A stretch of DNA of 17,243 bases from an uncultured Porphyromonas sp. (lineage in GTDB: Bacteria; Bacteroidota; Bacteroidia; Bacteroidales; Porphyromonadaceae), in NCBI RefSeq assembly GCF_947254915.1, contig NZ_CAMYEZ010000030.1:1-17243 (forward strand), written 5' to 3'. A model generated the notes under the pieces. The model was not told the origin of the DNA and searched no databases. It was given only the letters and a program-made list of their open reading frames with translations. Both the position numbers and the translations under genes were made by a program. Each line of letters opens with the position of its first letter. The stretch's first letter is position 1. Shown here in pieces: positions 1 through 8,413 of this stretch.

Positions 1-2238
1 GGTCTCTTGCGACCAGCGAATGAGTCGTGTCGTGACGGGCTGACGATTCCGCGGAGGCGTATTGATATTGGAGAGGTCACGAGCGCCCATCAGGGAGAAC
101 TGCAGGGTGCGGGGTATCGGTGTCGCTGAGAGCGTGAGCGTATCCACGTTGACCTGTAGCTTGCGGAGCTGCTCCTTAGCCTTGACGCCAAACTTCTGCT
201 CCTCGTCTATGATGAGCAGCCCGAGCGACTTGAAGGCGACCCCTTTGCTTAGCAGTCGGTGCGTGCCGATCAATATGTCGACCTGTCCCTCGGCTAGGTC
301 CGCTAGGATGGCTTTCATCTGCTTGTCGCTCTTAGCTCTCGAGAGGTATTCGATGCGGCATGGCAAACCCTCGAGCCTCTGGCTAAATGTCTGGTAATGC
401 TGGTAAGCGAGGATCGTCGTCGGCACCAAGACCGCCACCTGCTTGCTGTCGGCGACCGCCTTGAAGGCAGCTCGTATCGCCACCTCCGTCTTGCCAAAGC
501 CCACGTCACCGCAGACCAATCGATCCATCGGACGGTTACTCTCCATGTCCGCCTTGATCTGCTCGATCGCTTTCAGTTGGTCGGGCGTCTCCTCATAAGC
601 AAAGGAAGCCTCCATCTCGTGCTGCAGGTAGCTATCGGGCGAAAAGGCAAAGCCCGATTGCTCCTTGCGCGCTGCATAGAGTGCAATGAGGTCACGAGCG
701 ATCGACTTGATCTTGGTCTTCGCACGCTCCTTGAGCTTTGTCCAGGCACCCGTGCCTAGTTTGCTGAGTTGTGGCGAACCCTCCTCTTGTGCCTGATACT
801 TCGAGAGCTTGTGCAGGCTATGGATGCTGACGAGGAGCACATCTTTGTTTTGGTAAACCAGCTTAACCACCTCACGTGGCTTGCCGTCTACCTCCGTGGT
901 GAGGAGCCCGTCAAACTGACCCACACCGTGGTCGCTGTGGACGATGTAGTCGCCTGGCGAGATGGCGTGTAGCTCCTTGAGCGAGATCGCCGCATCGGCA
1001 TTGCGAATGCGGTCGCTCTTGAGCTGGTAGTGGTGGTAGCGGTCGAAGATCTGATGGTCGGTCAGGAGTAAGACGTCCAAGTCCTTGTCCTCAAAGCCCT
1101 CGTGAACGACCAGTGGCACCCACTCGGGGAGGAGCTCCTCCGCCTCGCGCTCGATGAGTATCTCCTTGAGACGCTGCGCCTGTGCGGACGACTCGGAGAG
1201 GAAGAAGCTCTTGAAGAAGCCCCGCTTGCGCACCTGCAACTCCTCAACCAATAGGTCAAAGTGGCGATGGATCAGCAGCTGTGGCTTCGTCGCAAAGGTG
1301 ATCCGCTGGTCAACGATTGACAGCCCTTTCGTCGGGGTGCCTAGGATCTTCGTGCGCTGCGCCACTTCAGCCGAGAGTTTGTCTGGGGGGAGTAACAGCT
1401 CGCGCATCTCCTCCTGTGTGGCAAAAGCACCTTCGTACTCTACCGCTAGCTCTGCATCGTAAAGCCCTTTCCACTGCTCAGCTAGCGACTCGTAGCGACT
1501 GATCCAGAGTTGGTAGTCAGGGGATAGGAGCGACAGGAGAGAGGTCTCTCCGCCAGAGGCATCGCCTTTGACCTGTAGTGCGGGGGCTATCTCGGCACGC
1601 TCGCACTGATCCACAGAGAGCTGGCTCTCGATGTCAAAGCGCCGTATGCTGTCGATCTCATCGTCAAAGAAGTCAATGCGGTACGGGTAGGTGCTCCCAT
1701 AAGAGAAGATGTCCACGAGACTACCACGGTAGACCACTTGACCAGGACTGTAGACGTAGTCCACCTCTTCGAAGCCCTCCTCAAGTAGTCGCTCTCGTAG
1801 CTTATCTCGAGAGATCACATCGCCCACGCTGAGCGTGAAGCAGCTCTGCGCCACCTCCTGCTGGGAGGGTATTGCCTCGGCAAGAGCTTCGGGATAAGAG
1901 ACGATCAGCGGTGTATCGCCCGCAGCAAGGCAGGCGAGCAATTCGGCCCGCAAGACCTCCTGCGCTGGCTCTCGCTGACCATACTTAATATGTCTATTGA
2001 AGGCTGAGGGGTAGTAGTAAGCTTTGACGCCCAAAGCCTCTAGGTCGCCCAGCATATAGCCCGCACTGTCGGCATCCTCGGCAATCACCAGATAAGGGTG
2101 CTCTCGCGCCAAGGTGGCGAGGATAAAGGCGGGCGCCGAAGCGGTCACCCCCTCGAGCTCTACACAATGATCCTGCTGTAGGGCTTGGCGAAGCTCTACG
2201 ATGCGCGGATGATCGTGCCAGAGATCGAGGAGGGACAT
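1..2238 (-). CDS. mfd: Transcription-repair coupling factor Mfd, partial (C-terminus beyond window)
   Basis: Mfd is a superfamily 2 DNA translocase that removes stalled RNA polymerase from damaged DNA and recruits UvrA. The window holds the first 746 codons of a protein usually near 1,100 residues; the reading frame is open to base 1. Visible in order: a UvrB-like N-terminal half (for example DDEIDSIRRFD), the RNA polymerase interaction region with GDYIVHSDHGVGQFDGL near residue 428, the Walker A motif GDVGFGKTEVAIRAA near 575, the Walker B box IIDEEQKFGVK near 676, and motif III ATPIPRTLQ near 704. The second RecA-like lobe and the C-terminal UvrA-masking domain lie outside the window. The start at 2238 (MSLLDLWHDHP) sits 9 bp after the folD stop, so the two are probably cotranscribed. 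Identification is secure from the motifs. Confidence 0.97.
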   Translation of the reverse strand, partial: MSLLDLWHDHPRIVELRQALQQDHCVELEGVTASAPAFILATLAREHPYLVIAEDADSAGYMLGDLEALGVKAYYYPSAFNRHIKYGQREPAQEVLRAELLACLAAGDTPLIVSYPEALAEAIPSQQEVAQSCFTLSVGDVISRDKLRERLLEEGFEEVDYVYSPGQVVYRGSLVDIFSYGSTYPYRIDFFDDEIDSIRRFDIESQLSVDQCERAEIAPALQVKGDASGGETSLLSLLSPDYQLWISRYESLAEQWKGLYDAELAVEYEGAFATQEEMRELLLPPDKLSAEVAQRTKILGTPTKGLSIVDQRITFATKPQLLIHRHFDLLVEELQVRKRGFFKSFFLSESSAQAQRLKEILIEREAEELLPEWVPLVVHEGFEDKDLDVLLLTDHQIFDRYHHYQLKSDRIRNADAAISLKELHAISPGDYIVHSDHGVGQFDGLLTTEVDGKPREVVKLVYQNKDVLLVSIHSLHKLSKYQAQEEGSPQLSKLGTGAWTKLKERAKTKIKSIARDLIALYAARKEQSGFAFSPDSYLQHEMEASFAYEETPDQLKAIEQIKADMESNRPMDRLVCGDVGFGKTEVAIRAAFKAVADSKQVAVLVPTTILAYQHYQTFSQRLEGLPCRIEYLSRAKSDKQMKAILADLAEGQVDILIGTHRLLSKGVAFKSLGLLIIDEEQKFGVKAKEQLRKLQVNVDTLTLSATPIPRTLQFSLMGARDLSNINTPPRNRQPVTTRLIRWSQET

Positions 2239-2247
2239 AGGGAGAGA

Positions 2248-3141
2248 TTACTTCTGGCGTAGCTGGCGAGCCAGGATCGTATTACGCATCAGCGTGATGA
2301 TGGTCATAGGACCTACACCGCCAGGCACAGGCGTGATGTAGGAGCAGTGCGGAGCCACCTCGTCAAAGTCGACGTCGCCCACGATGCGCGAGCCACTCTT
2401 CTTCGTTGCGTCGGGGACACGTGTGATGCCCACATCGATGACGATGGCACCCTCCTTGACCATCTCCTTCTTGACAAAGAGCGGGATACCGATCGCAGCG
2501 ACGACGATGTCAGCCTGACGGCAAATGGAGGCGATGTCTTTCGTACGGCTGTGGCAGATCGTTACGGTCGCATTGCCCTGAGCCCCTTTCTGGAGGAAGA
2601 GCTGCGCGATCGGTTTACCGACGATGTTGCTACGTCCGAGGACCACCACATGCTTACCCTCCGTGCTGAGGTTGTAGTGCTTGAGTAGCTCGATAACCCC
2701 CTTCGGCGTGGCAGGTACGAGGCAAGGCTCTCCAAGGCTGAGGAGCCCCACGTTGATTGGGTGAAAGCCATCCACATCCTTGCGGTAGTCTACAGCGTGA
2801 ATGACCGCCTGCTCGTCAATATGCTTCGGTAGTGGTAGCTGGACTATGAAGCCATCAACCTCGGGATCTTTGTTGAGTTGCTCGATCTCAGCGATGAGCT
2901 CCTCTTGAGTGATCGATTCGTCAAAGCGCTTCGTCAGAGAGATGAAGCCGACCTCCTCGCAAGCCTTGATCTTGCTCGCTATGTAGGTCTCACTGGCACC
3001 GTCATGGCCCACGATGATAGCGCCCAAACAAGGCGGGCGCTGCCCAGCAGCGACCATCTGCTGTACCTCCTGTGCGATCTCCTTCTTGATCTCGGTCGCA
3101 GTGGTCTTGCCATCTAGGCGAATGAATGATTCTTGTGTCAT
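2248..3141 (-). CDS. folD: Bifunctional methylenetetrahydrofolate dehydrogenase / methenyltetrahydrofolate cyclohydrolase FolD
   Basis: FolD interconverts 5,10-methylene-, 5,10-methenyl- and 10-formyl-tetrahydrofolate with NADP in the cytoplasm, supplying purine and formyl-methionine synthesis. At 297 residues it has the usual family length. Visible motifs are YIASKIKACEEVGF around residues 53-66 with the catalytic lysine, VDGFIVQLPLPKHID, the PATPKGV loop, the dinucleotide-binding GRSNIVGKPIAQL, VIDVGITRVPD, GDVDFDEV and the C-terminal signature TPVPGGVGPMTI. The start was chosen because MTQESFIRLDG matches the usual short N-terminus and a strong promoter lies about 55 bp upstream. It is the first gene of a leftward pair with mfd, and diverges from dxs. 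Confidence 0.97.
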   Translation of the reverse strand: MTQESFIRLDGKTTATEIKKEIAQEVQQMVAAGQRPPCLGAIIVGHDGASETYIASKIKACEEVGFISLTKRFDESITQEELIAEIEQLNKDPEVDGFIVQLPLPKHIDEQAVIHAVDYRKDVDGFHPINVGLLSLGEPCLVPATPKGVIELLKHYNLSTEGKHVVVLGRSNIVGKPIAQLFLQKGAQGNATVTICHSRTKDIASICRQADIVVAAIGIPLFVKKEMVKEGAIVIDVGITRVPDATKKSGSRIVGDVDFDEVAPHCSYITPVPGGVGPMTIITLMRNTILARQLRQK

Positions 3142-3195
3142 AGAGAGGTAGTTATATAGATGAATTTATTGTTCTGCTCTTGATAGCGAGGTGAG

Positions 3196-3227
3196 CAAAG
3201 ATATCTTCTTGTCATCACCTTCGCAAA
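3196..3227 (-). promoter_or_regulatory. Bacteroidota-type promoter for folD-mfd
   Basis: Read leftward, a TTTG box (3224-3227) is followed after exactly 20 bp by TATCTTTG (3196-3203). This matches the -33/-7 consensus (TTTG, TAnnTTTG) of the major Bacteroidota sigma factor. Transcription would begin near 3190, giving a leader of about 50 nt before the folD start. A second TATCTTTG on the same strand (3237-3244) has no good -33 box and may be a weaker upstream promoter. Confidence 0.75.
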
Positions 3228-3328
3228 GTGACTGTACAAAGATACCGAAATCTAAGGTATTAACACATCGTAGCACCAGCGCCCACTATGGTATCTAGGA
3301 GGGAACTCTAGGTTAGTGAGAGGGATAC

Positions 3329-3359
3329 TTTTATCAGACAGCAAAGATTAGTATCTTTG
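3329..3359 (+). promoter_or_regulatory. Bacteroidota-type promoter for dxs-trkA-trkH
   Basis: TATCTTTG at 3352-3359 is preceded by a T-rich -33-like stretch (TTTT at 3329-3332) at about 19 bp. The predicted start near 3364 leaves a leader of roughly 85 nt before the dxs ATG. The -7 box lies in a perfect 8-bp inverted repeat (3341-3348 with 3353-3360, 4-nt spacer). The rest of the 307-bp folD-dxs gap shows no gene. Confidence 0.65.
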
Positions 3360-3448
3360 CAGTGCAGTAAGAGAGCTTACTTGGGTCCTTCTTCACCTTG
3401 CGGATCGACTGATACGACTCCGAAGATGCTCTCATCTGTAGACACACT

Positions 3449-5356
3449 ATGGTTATGAACACTAGCGACTACCCTATCCTATCGCATATTGATACGCCTC
3501 AGCAGTTACGGCAGCTATCTCTCTCTCAGCTTCCTCAGCTGTGTCAGGAGCTCCGTCGCTATGAGCTGGAGGTGCTCTCGCACGTACCAGGTCACCTGGG
3601 ATCTAGTCTGGGTGCGGTGGAACTCACGGTAGCGCTCCACTACGTCTGTCGCACCCCTTACGACCGCATCGTCTGGGACGTGGGGCATCAAGCTTATGGG
3701 CATAAGATCTTGACAGGAAGGCGCGATCGCTTTGAGTCTCTACGACAGTGGGGCGGGCTCTCGGGCTTTCCGCTCCCTAGCGAGAGCGAGTACGACACTT
3801 TTCCCGCAGGGCACGCCTCGAACTCAATCTCGGCTGCGCTGGGTATGGCGATCGCTGCTAAGCTCAAGCAAGAGGAGCGTCACGTCGTGGCGGTCATCGG
3901 TGATGGATCGATGACGGGCGGACTCGCCTTTGAGGGACTAAACAATGTGAGCTCCTACCCCAACGATCTGCTCATCGTGGTCAACGACAACAATATGTCC
4001 ATCGATGCTAATGTGGGTGGACTAAACAAATACCTCGTCGACCTCAATACCAGTCACGCATACAATACGATCCGCTACGACCTCTACCGTGGTCTGCGAC
4101 AGATGAATCTGATAAATGATCGTCGCAAGAAAAACATTCAGCGGATCAACAACAGTGTCAAGTCGCTCCTGACGCAAAACCAATCGTCCTTCTTTGACGG
4201 CTTGGGGATTCGCTACTTTGGTCCAGTCAATGGTCATGACATAGAGCATCTCGTGGAGACGCTCCGACGCATCCTCCCAATGCGAGGACCGAAGATACTA
4301 CACCTCAGGACGATCAAAGGTAAGGGCTACAAGCCCGCCGAGGAGAATGCAACCGTATGGCATGCGCCTGGTTGCTTTGACGTGAAGACGGGAGAGCGTG
4401 TCAAGAGCGAGCGAGGAGCGCATCCGCCGAAGTTTCAAGAGGTCTTCGGAGAGACCGTCACCGAGCTAGCTTCCGAGGACAAGCGCATCGTGGGGATCAC
4501 ACCCGCCATGCCGTCGGGCAGTTCGCTGAATATAATGATGCGTGCCTTCCCCGAGCGAAGCTACGATGTGGGGATTGCGGAGGCACACGCAGTTACCTTT
4601 AGCGCAGGTATGGCGCGTGAGGGGATGATCCCGTTTTGTGTCATTTACTCCTCCTTCCTACAGCGCGCTTATGACCAGATCATACACGATGTCGCTCTGC
4701 CAGGCTACCACGTAGTCCTCTGCATCGACCGTGCAGGCTTGGTTGGTCAGGATGGAGCGACGCATCAGGGAGCCTTTGACCTAGCTTACCTCTGTACCGT
4801 CCCAAATATGACGGTTGCGGCTCCGATGAATGAGCACTACCTGCGCCACTTGATGCGCACGGCTTACGAGGGGCAGGAGGGTCCTATGGCGATTCGCTAC
4901 CCGCGTGGCGAGGGTTCGCTGGTGGACTGGCGCTGTCCAGCGGAGCTCCTCCCGATAGGCAAGGGACGCATGCTACATGAGGGCGGACGCATCGCATTGC
5001 TCTCCATCGGCACCATCGGAGTGACCGCCGAGGAGGTGCGGGAGCGTCTACTCGCTGAGGGTATCGAGGTGGCGCACTACGACTTGATCTTTGCGAAGCC
5101 TCTAGACGAAGAGCTGATCACGACGGCTCTAGAGCGTTATGACAGCATTGCCACGCTTGAGGAGGGGACACTCATCGGAGGCGTGGGAGAGCGCATTGCA
5201 GCCCTAGCTCAGCGTCAGGGCTTCCGAGGAAAGCTCATTCAGTTTGGCCTGCCCGACGCTTTTATCGAGCAAGGCACCGTCGCTGAGCAACAACGCTACT
5301 GTGGCATTGATGCAGACACAATATATAATAGAATCAAAGCTGAGCTATGCGAATAG
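3449..5356 (+). CDS. dxs: 1-deoxy-D-xylulose-5-phosphate synthase
   Basis: Dxs condenses pyruvate and glyceraldehyde 3-phosphate, with thiamine diphosphate, to DXP, the first step of the MEP isoprenoid pathway. Length (635 residues) is typical. Seen: SHVPGHLGSSLGAVELTVAL near the N-terminus, DVGHQAYGHK with H80, the thiamine/Mg motif GDGSMTGG (151-158) followed by NDNNMSID, YFGPVNGHD, IKGKGYKPAE, then the pyrimidine-domain motif DVGIAEAHAVTFSAGMA with catalytic E378, and DRAGLVGQDGATHQGAFD. A C-terminal transketolase domain follows (ALLSIGTIG...). Translation may start at Met1 or at Met3 (MNTSDY); nothing decides between them. The stop codon overlaps the trkA start by 10 bp, which suggests translational coupling. 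First gene of a three-gene operon. Confidence 0.97.
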   Translation: MVMNTSDYPILSHIDTPQQLRQLSLSQLPQLCQELRRYELEVLSHVPGHLGSSLGAVELTVALHYVCRTPYDRIVWDVGHQAYGHKILTGRRDRFESLRQWGGLSGFPLPSESEYDTFPAGHASNSISAALGMAIAAKLKQEERHVVAVIGDGSMTGGLAFEGLNNVSSYPNDLLIVVNDNNMSIDANVGGLNKYLVDLNTSHAYNTIRYDLYRGLRQMNLINDRRKKNIQRINNSVKSLLTQNQSSFFDGLGIRYFGPVNGHDIEHLVETLRRILPMRGPKILHLRTIKGKGYKPAEENATVWHAPGCFDVKTGERVKSERGAHPPKFQEVFGETVTELASEDKRIVGITPAMPSGSSLNIMMRAFPERSYDVGIAEAHAVTFSAGMAREGMIPFCVIYSSFLQRAYDQIIHDVALPGYHVVLCIDRAGLVGQDGATHQGAFDLAYLCTVPNMTVAAPMNEHYLRHLMRTAYEGQEGPMAIRYPRGEGSLVDWRCPAELLPIGKGRMLHEGGRIALLSIGTIGVTAEEVRERLLAEGIEVAHYDLIFAKPLDEELITTALERYDSIATLEEGTLIGGVGERIAALAQRQGFRGKLIQFGLPDAFIEQGTVAEQQRYCGIDADTIYNRIKAELCE

Positions 5357-6690
5357 TTATTGCTGGAGCGGGCGAAGTGGGTACTCACTTAGCCTATAGG
5401 TTGTCGGGAGAGGAGCAGCAGTCCACGACACTCATTGACTCTGACAAGGAGTTGCTACGCCGTGTACAGCGCAAGTTTGACGCTTACACGATCGTAGGTG
5501 ATCCGACAAAGCTGGAGGACCTGCAGCTAACGGAGGTGCACGACTGCGACCTCTTCGTCAGCGTGATGCCTGGTGAGGCGGATAATCTACTAGCCTGCAT
5601 GCTCGCTGCGCAGCTTGGTGCCAAGCGAACCATCGCTCGTATCAACAATCACCGCTATCTGGCGGATCACTACCGTCGCTTCTTCGGGAGCCTAGGAGTG
5701 GACCAGCTCATCTACCCTGAGGAGCTGGCCGCCGAGGAGATTGCTAACAGCTTCAAGCACCCCTGGGCGAGAGTCTATGTGGAGCTCCTCAACGGGGCAT
5801 TCGTCCTCGTGGGTGTCAAGGTGCGCCAAGGGAGCATCCTCGTGGGGCGTCCGCTGAGCTGGACTAAGGAGCTGGGCGACAAAGCCTTTCACGTGGTCTC
5901 TATCAAGCGTGGCGAAGAGACACTCATACCTGATGGTCAGACGATCATAGAGCACGGCGACGTGGTCTTCTTCACCTGTCTCAACAAAGACATTGACCTC
6001 GTTCGTCAGTACTGCGACAAGGACCAGCGCCCTGTCAAGCGTGTGGTCATCCTCGGCGGAAGCCTCATTGCGCTCCGCACCGTTTCGAAGGCTCCGAGCA
6101 ATATTGACTTTCACCTTATCGAGCGAGACCTAGAGCGTATCAAGGAGATCGAGGACGAGATACCCTCCAATGTCAAGCTCTACGACGGCGATGGCCGTGA
6201 TCTCAACCTCATCTCCGAGATTGGGCTGGACGAGGAGAGCATTTTCGTCGCTCTGACGGAGAACTCGGAGACGAACATCCTCGCCTGCCTCGCAGCCAAG
6301 CGTTTTCAAGTGGCGAAGACGATTGCGAAAGAGGAGAACATTGACTACATCCCCCTAGCCGAGAAGCTGGACATCGGCACGATCATCAATAAAAAGGTGA
6401 TTGCTGCGGGCAACATCTTCCATGCGCTCCTAGGCTCCGACACGAAGTCTATCAAGTCGCTCACCATCGCTCACACAGATGTGGCGGAGCTACAGGCTAA
6501 GAGTGGCTCAACCATCACTGAGCGCCCTGTCAAGGAGCTAGACATACCGCAAGGCATCACCCTCGGTGGTCTGGTGCGCAACGGTGTGCCGATGCTAATT
6601 GACGGTAATATGGAGATCCAGCCCTACGACAGCGTCGTGGTCTTCTGTACCAATACGCCTATGGAACAACTCTCTAAGCTCTTTGACTAA
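5347..6690 (+). CDS. trkA: Trk system potassium transporter, regulatory subunit TrkA
   Basis: TrkA is the cytoplasmic NAD(H)/nucleotide-binding gating ring of the Trk potassium uptake system and binds the membrane subunit TrkH encoded next. It is 447 residues with two tandem RCK (KTN plus TrkA-C) units, as in the family. The first nucleotide-binding fold begins MRIVIAGAGEVGTHLAYRL (GxGxxG at 7-12) with the acidic LIDSDKELL after strand 2. The second half begins VVILGGSLIALRTVSK near residue 233, where the usual GGGxxG is changed to GGSLIA. The ATG lies inside the last codons of dxs (10-bp overlap). The C-terminal TrkA-C domain (SGSTITERPVKELDIPQGI) is complete. The gap to trkH is 64 bp and shows no terminator. 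Confidence 0.95.
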   Translation: MRIVIAGAGEVGTHLAYRLSGEEQQSTTLIDSDKELLRRVQRKFDAYTIVGDPTKLEDLQLTEVHDCDLFVSVMPGEADNLLACMLAAQLGAKRTIARINNHRYLADHYRRFFGSLGVDQLIYPEELAAEEIANSFKHPWARVYVELLNGAFVLVGVKVRQGSILVGRPLSWTKELGDKAFHVVSIKRGEETLIPDGQTIIEHGDVVFFTCLNKDIDLVRQYCDKDQRPVKRVVILGGSLIALRTVSKAPSNIDFHLIERDLERIKEIEDEIPSNVKLYDGDGRDLNLISEIGLDEESIFVALTENSETNILACLAAKRFQVAKTIAKEENIDYIPLAEKLDIGTIINKKVIAAGNIFHALLGSDTKSIKSLTIAHTDVAELQAKSGSTITERPVKELDIPQGITLGGLVRNGVPMLIDGNMEIQPYDSVVVFCTNTPMEQLSKLFD

Positions 6691-6754
6691 AGTGCCACAT
6701 CTAGCGAAGCCCTTTTTCTGATCCACCCAAAATCTATCTGACGAAAGCAAGCGC

Positions 6755-8209
6755 ATGAGACGTATCAACCTACCCTTCGTGGGGAGCATCGTGGGAGCCA
6801 TGTGCCTCATCGAGTGTCTCTTTTTGCTCATCTGCATTGTGGTCTCCCTCCTCATGCAGGATCACGCCGTGGCTCCTCTCCTAGTCGCACTAGGCTGTGC
6901 TCTGCTAGTCGGGCTCGGCTGCCTCTGGTTCGGACGACTCAAGTATAGTGACAAGCTCGGTCGCCGTGAGGCTATGCTCGCCGTATCGATGACGTGGCTG
7001 GTGGTGGCACTGATTGGTATGATTCCTTTTCTCGTGGGGGGTTACCTGCCCCGCTTTAGCAGTGCGCTCTTTGAGACGGTCTCGGGCTTTACCACTACGG
7101 GCGCCTCGGCCTTTACCTCCGTGGAGCACCTCCCCAAGGGGATCCTCTTCTGGCGCTCCATCATACAGTGGCAGGGAGGCATCGGCATCGTAGTCTTCTC
7201 CCTCGCACTGAGCCCCGTGCTGGGCAAAGACATTGGTCTCCTCTACCAAGCCGAGGTGACGGGCATCGATCACGACCGCTTTATGCCACGGATCAAGGAG
7301 GTCGCCATACGTCTCTCGGCAGTCTATTCCCTACTGACACTGGTGCTGATCGTCTTGCTACGACTCACGCCGATACCCCTATTCGACGCTACTTGTATGG
7401 CTTTCACCTGCATATCAACGGGTGGCTTCTCCATTTACGATCAGCCCTTTGAGGCGATCAATAGTCCTTACTTCGAGACGATCCTGATGATCTTTATGGT
7501 GATCGGTAGTCTAAACATGACGCTCATCTACTTTGCCTTCAAGGGGCAGATCAAGCAACTCTTCAGAGATGAGCAGACCCGTTGGTTCCTCGGCATCATT
7601 TTCGTCACTGCTTCGCTCGTTGCCCTGCACCTAGTCCTCAACAGCATACAGCCTCATCTAGGGAAAGCACTACGAGATGCCTTCTTTCAGATCGTCTCAC
7701 TCATCTCAACCACGGGATATATCTATGCGGACTACTCCAGCTGGGGACCATTCTTTATGCTGTGCGGCATCTTCGTTATGCTCATCTGCGGCTGTGCTGG
7801 ATCCACGGCGGGAGGGCTTAAAGTAATCCGCTTCGTCATCATGTCCAAGACACTGCCCAAGGAGATTGCCCACCGAGTCTCTCCAAGCCTCGTAGCTCCA
7901 CTGCGAATCAATGGTAAGAGCGTCCCCGATGAAGCGGTCTACAAGGTGATGGGCTTCTTCTTTGGTTACATCGCTCTCATCTTCCTAGGCACCTTCTGTC
8001 TCACCTTCACGGGCAATGACTTCATCTCTGCCAGCACAGCCGCCGTATCGGCCATCGGCAATGTGGGTCCCGCCTTCGGAGACTACGTCTTCAACTTCTC
8101 GACCGCCTCTCCCTTTGACCTCATCGTGCTGAGCTTCCTCATGCTGGCTGGGCGTCTTGAGCTCTTCACCGTGCTGAGCCTCTTCGCTCCCGCCTTCTGG
8201 CATCGCTAA
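6755..8209 (+). CDS. trkH: Trk/Ktr-type potassium uptake membrane protein TrkH
   Basis: This is the potassium-translocating inner-membrane subunit of the Trk system and works with TrkA. The 484 residues are highly hydrophobic with about ten membrane segments organised as four M1-P-M2 repeats. The four filter loops can be seen: SGFTTTGASAF, CISTGGFSIYD, SLISTTGYIYADYSSWG and AIGNVGPAFGDY, each with the conserved filter glycine. WQGGIGIVVFSLAL, GSTAGGLKVIRF (the M2 gate region of repeat 3) and the C-terminal MLAGRLELFTVLSLF are further TrkH signatures. The start MRRINLPFVGSIVGAM leads straight into the first membrane helix. It is the last gene of the dxs operon and converges on the permease gene at 8414-9499. 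Confidence 0.95.
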   Translation: MRRINLPFVGSIVGAMCLIECLFLLICIVVSLLMQDHAVAPLLVALGCALLVGLGCLWFGRLKYSDKLGRREAMLAVSMTWLVVALIGMIPFLVGGYLPRFSSALFETVSGFTTTGASAFTSVEHLPKGILFWRSIIQWQGGIGIVVFSLALSPVLGKDIGLLYQAEVTGIDHDRFMPRIKEVAIRLSAVYSLLTLVLIVLLRLTPIPLFDATCMAFTCISTGGFSIYDQPFEAINSPYFETILMIFMVIGSLNMTLIYFAFKGQIKQLFRDEQTRWFLGIIFVTASLVALHLVLNSIQPHLGKALRDAFFQIVSLISTTGYIYADYSSWGPFFMLCGIFVMLICGCAGSTAGGLKVIRFVIMSKTLPKEIAHRVSPSLVAPLRINGKSVPDEAVYKVMGFFFGYIALIFLGTFCLTFTGNDFISASTAAVSAIGNVGPAFGDYVFNFSTASPFDLIVLSFLMLAGRLELFTVLSLFAPAFWHR

Positions 8210-8257
8210 GCCAAGTCTATCCTAGCAAAAAGCAAGCCTCAACAAAGCTTAAGACGG

Positions 8258-8407
8258 TGCAAAGGTAATATGACCGGCCAACTAATAGAGAAGTCCGGTG
8301 CACTCAGCGTCAGTCTGTAATCAGCAAATGTCCTGACAGCTCCTAAGTGGAAATCGAGACTACAAAGGCACCAAACTTGTAGGACACCAAGACCACAACC
8401 CAAATGC
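8258..8407. repeat. Diverged dispersed repeat, copy A
   Basis: This intergenic block between the convergent trkH and the LptF/G-type permease gene aligns with 16957-17105 in the same orientation. Both begin TGCAAAGGTAATAT, share GTCnGTCTGTAA and AAATGT in the middle, and end in TGTAGGACAC followed by an AC-rich tail. Identity in between is patchy, so the copies are old. Read leftward, the first motif gives TACCTTTGCA, which resembles a Bacteroidota -7 box; no -33 box is evident. No reading frame is shared. It is probably the remnant of a mobile or repeated element. Confidence 0.6.
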
Positions 8408-8413
8408 GAGGCG

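Noticed and set aside
5692..6114. 140-codon open frame antisense to trkA
   Set aside because: It lies wholly inside a well-identified gene, has no recognisable motif, and is expected from the codon bias of GC-rich coding DNA. Similar antisense frames in folD, dxs, trkH and rny were dismissed for the same reason.
8210..8260. Possible terminator after trkH (GCAAAAAGC and AAGCTT motifs)
   Set aside because: No stable stem with a following T-tract could be drawn in either direction.
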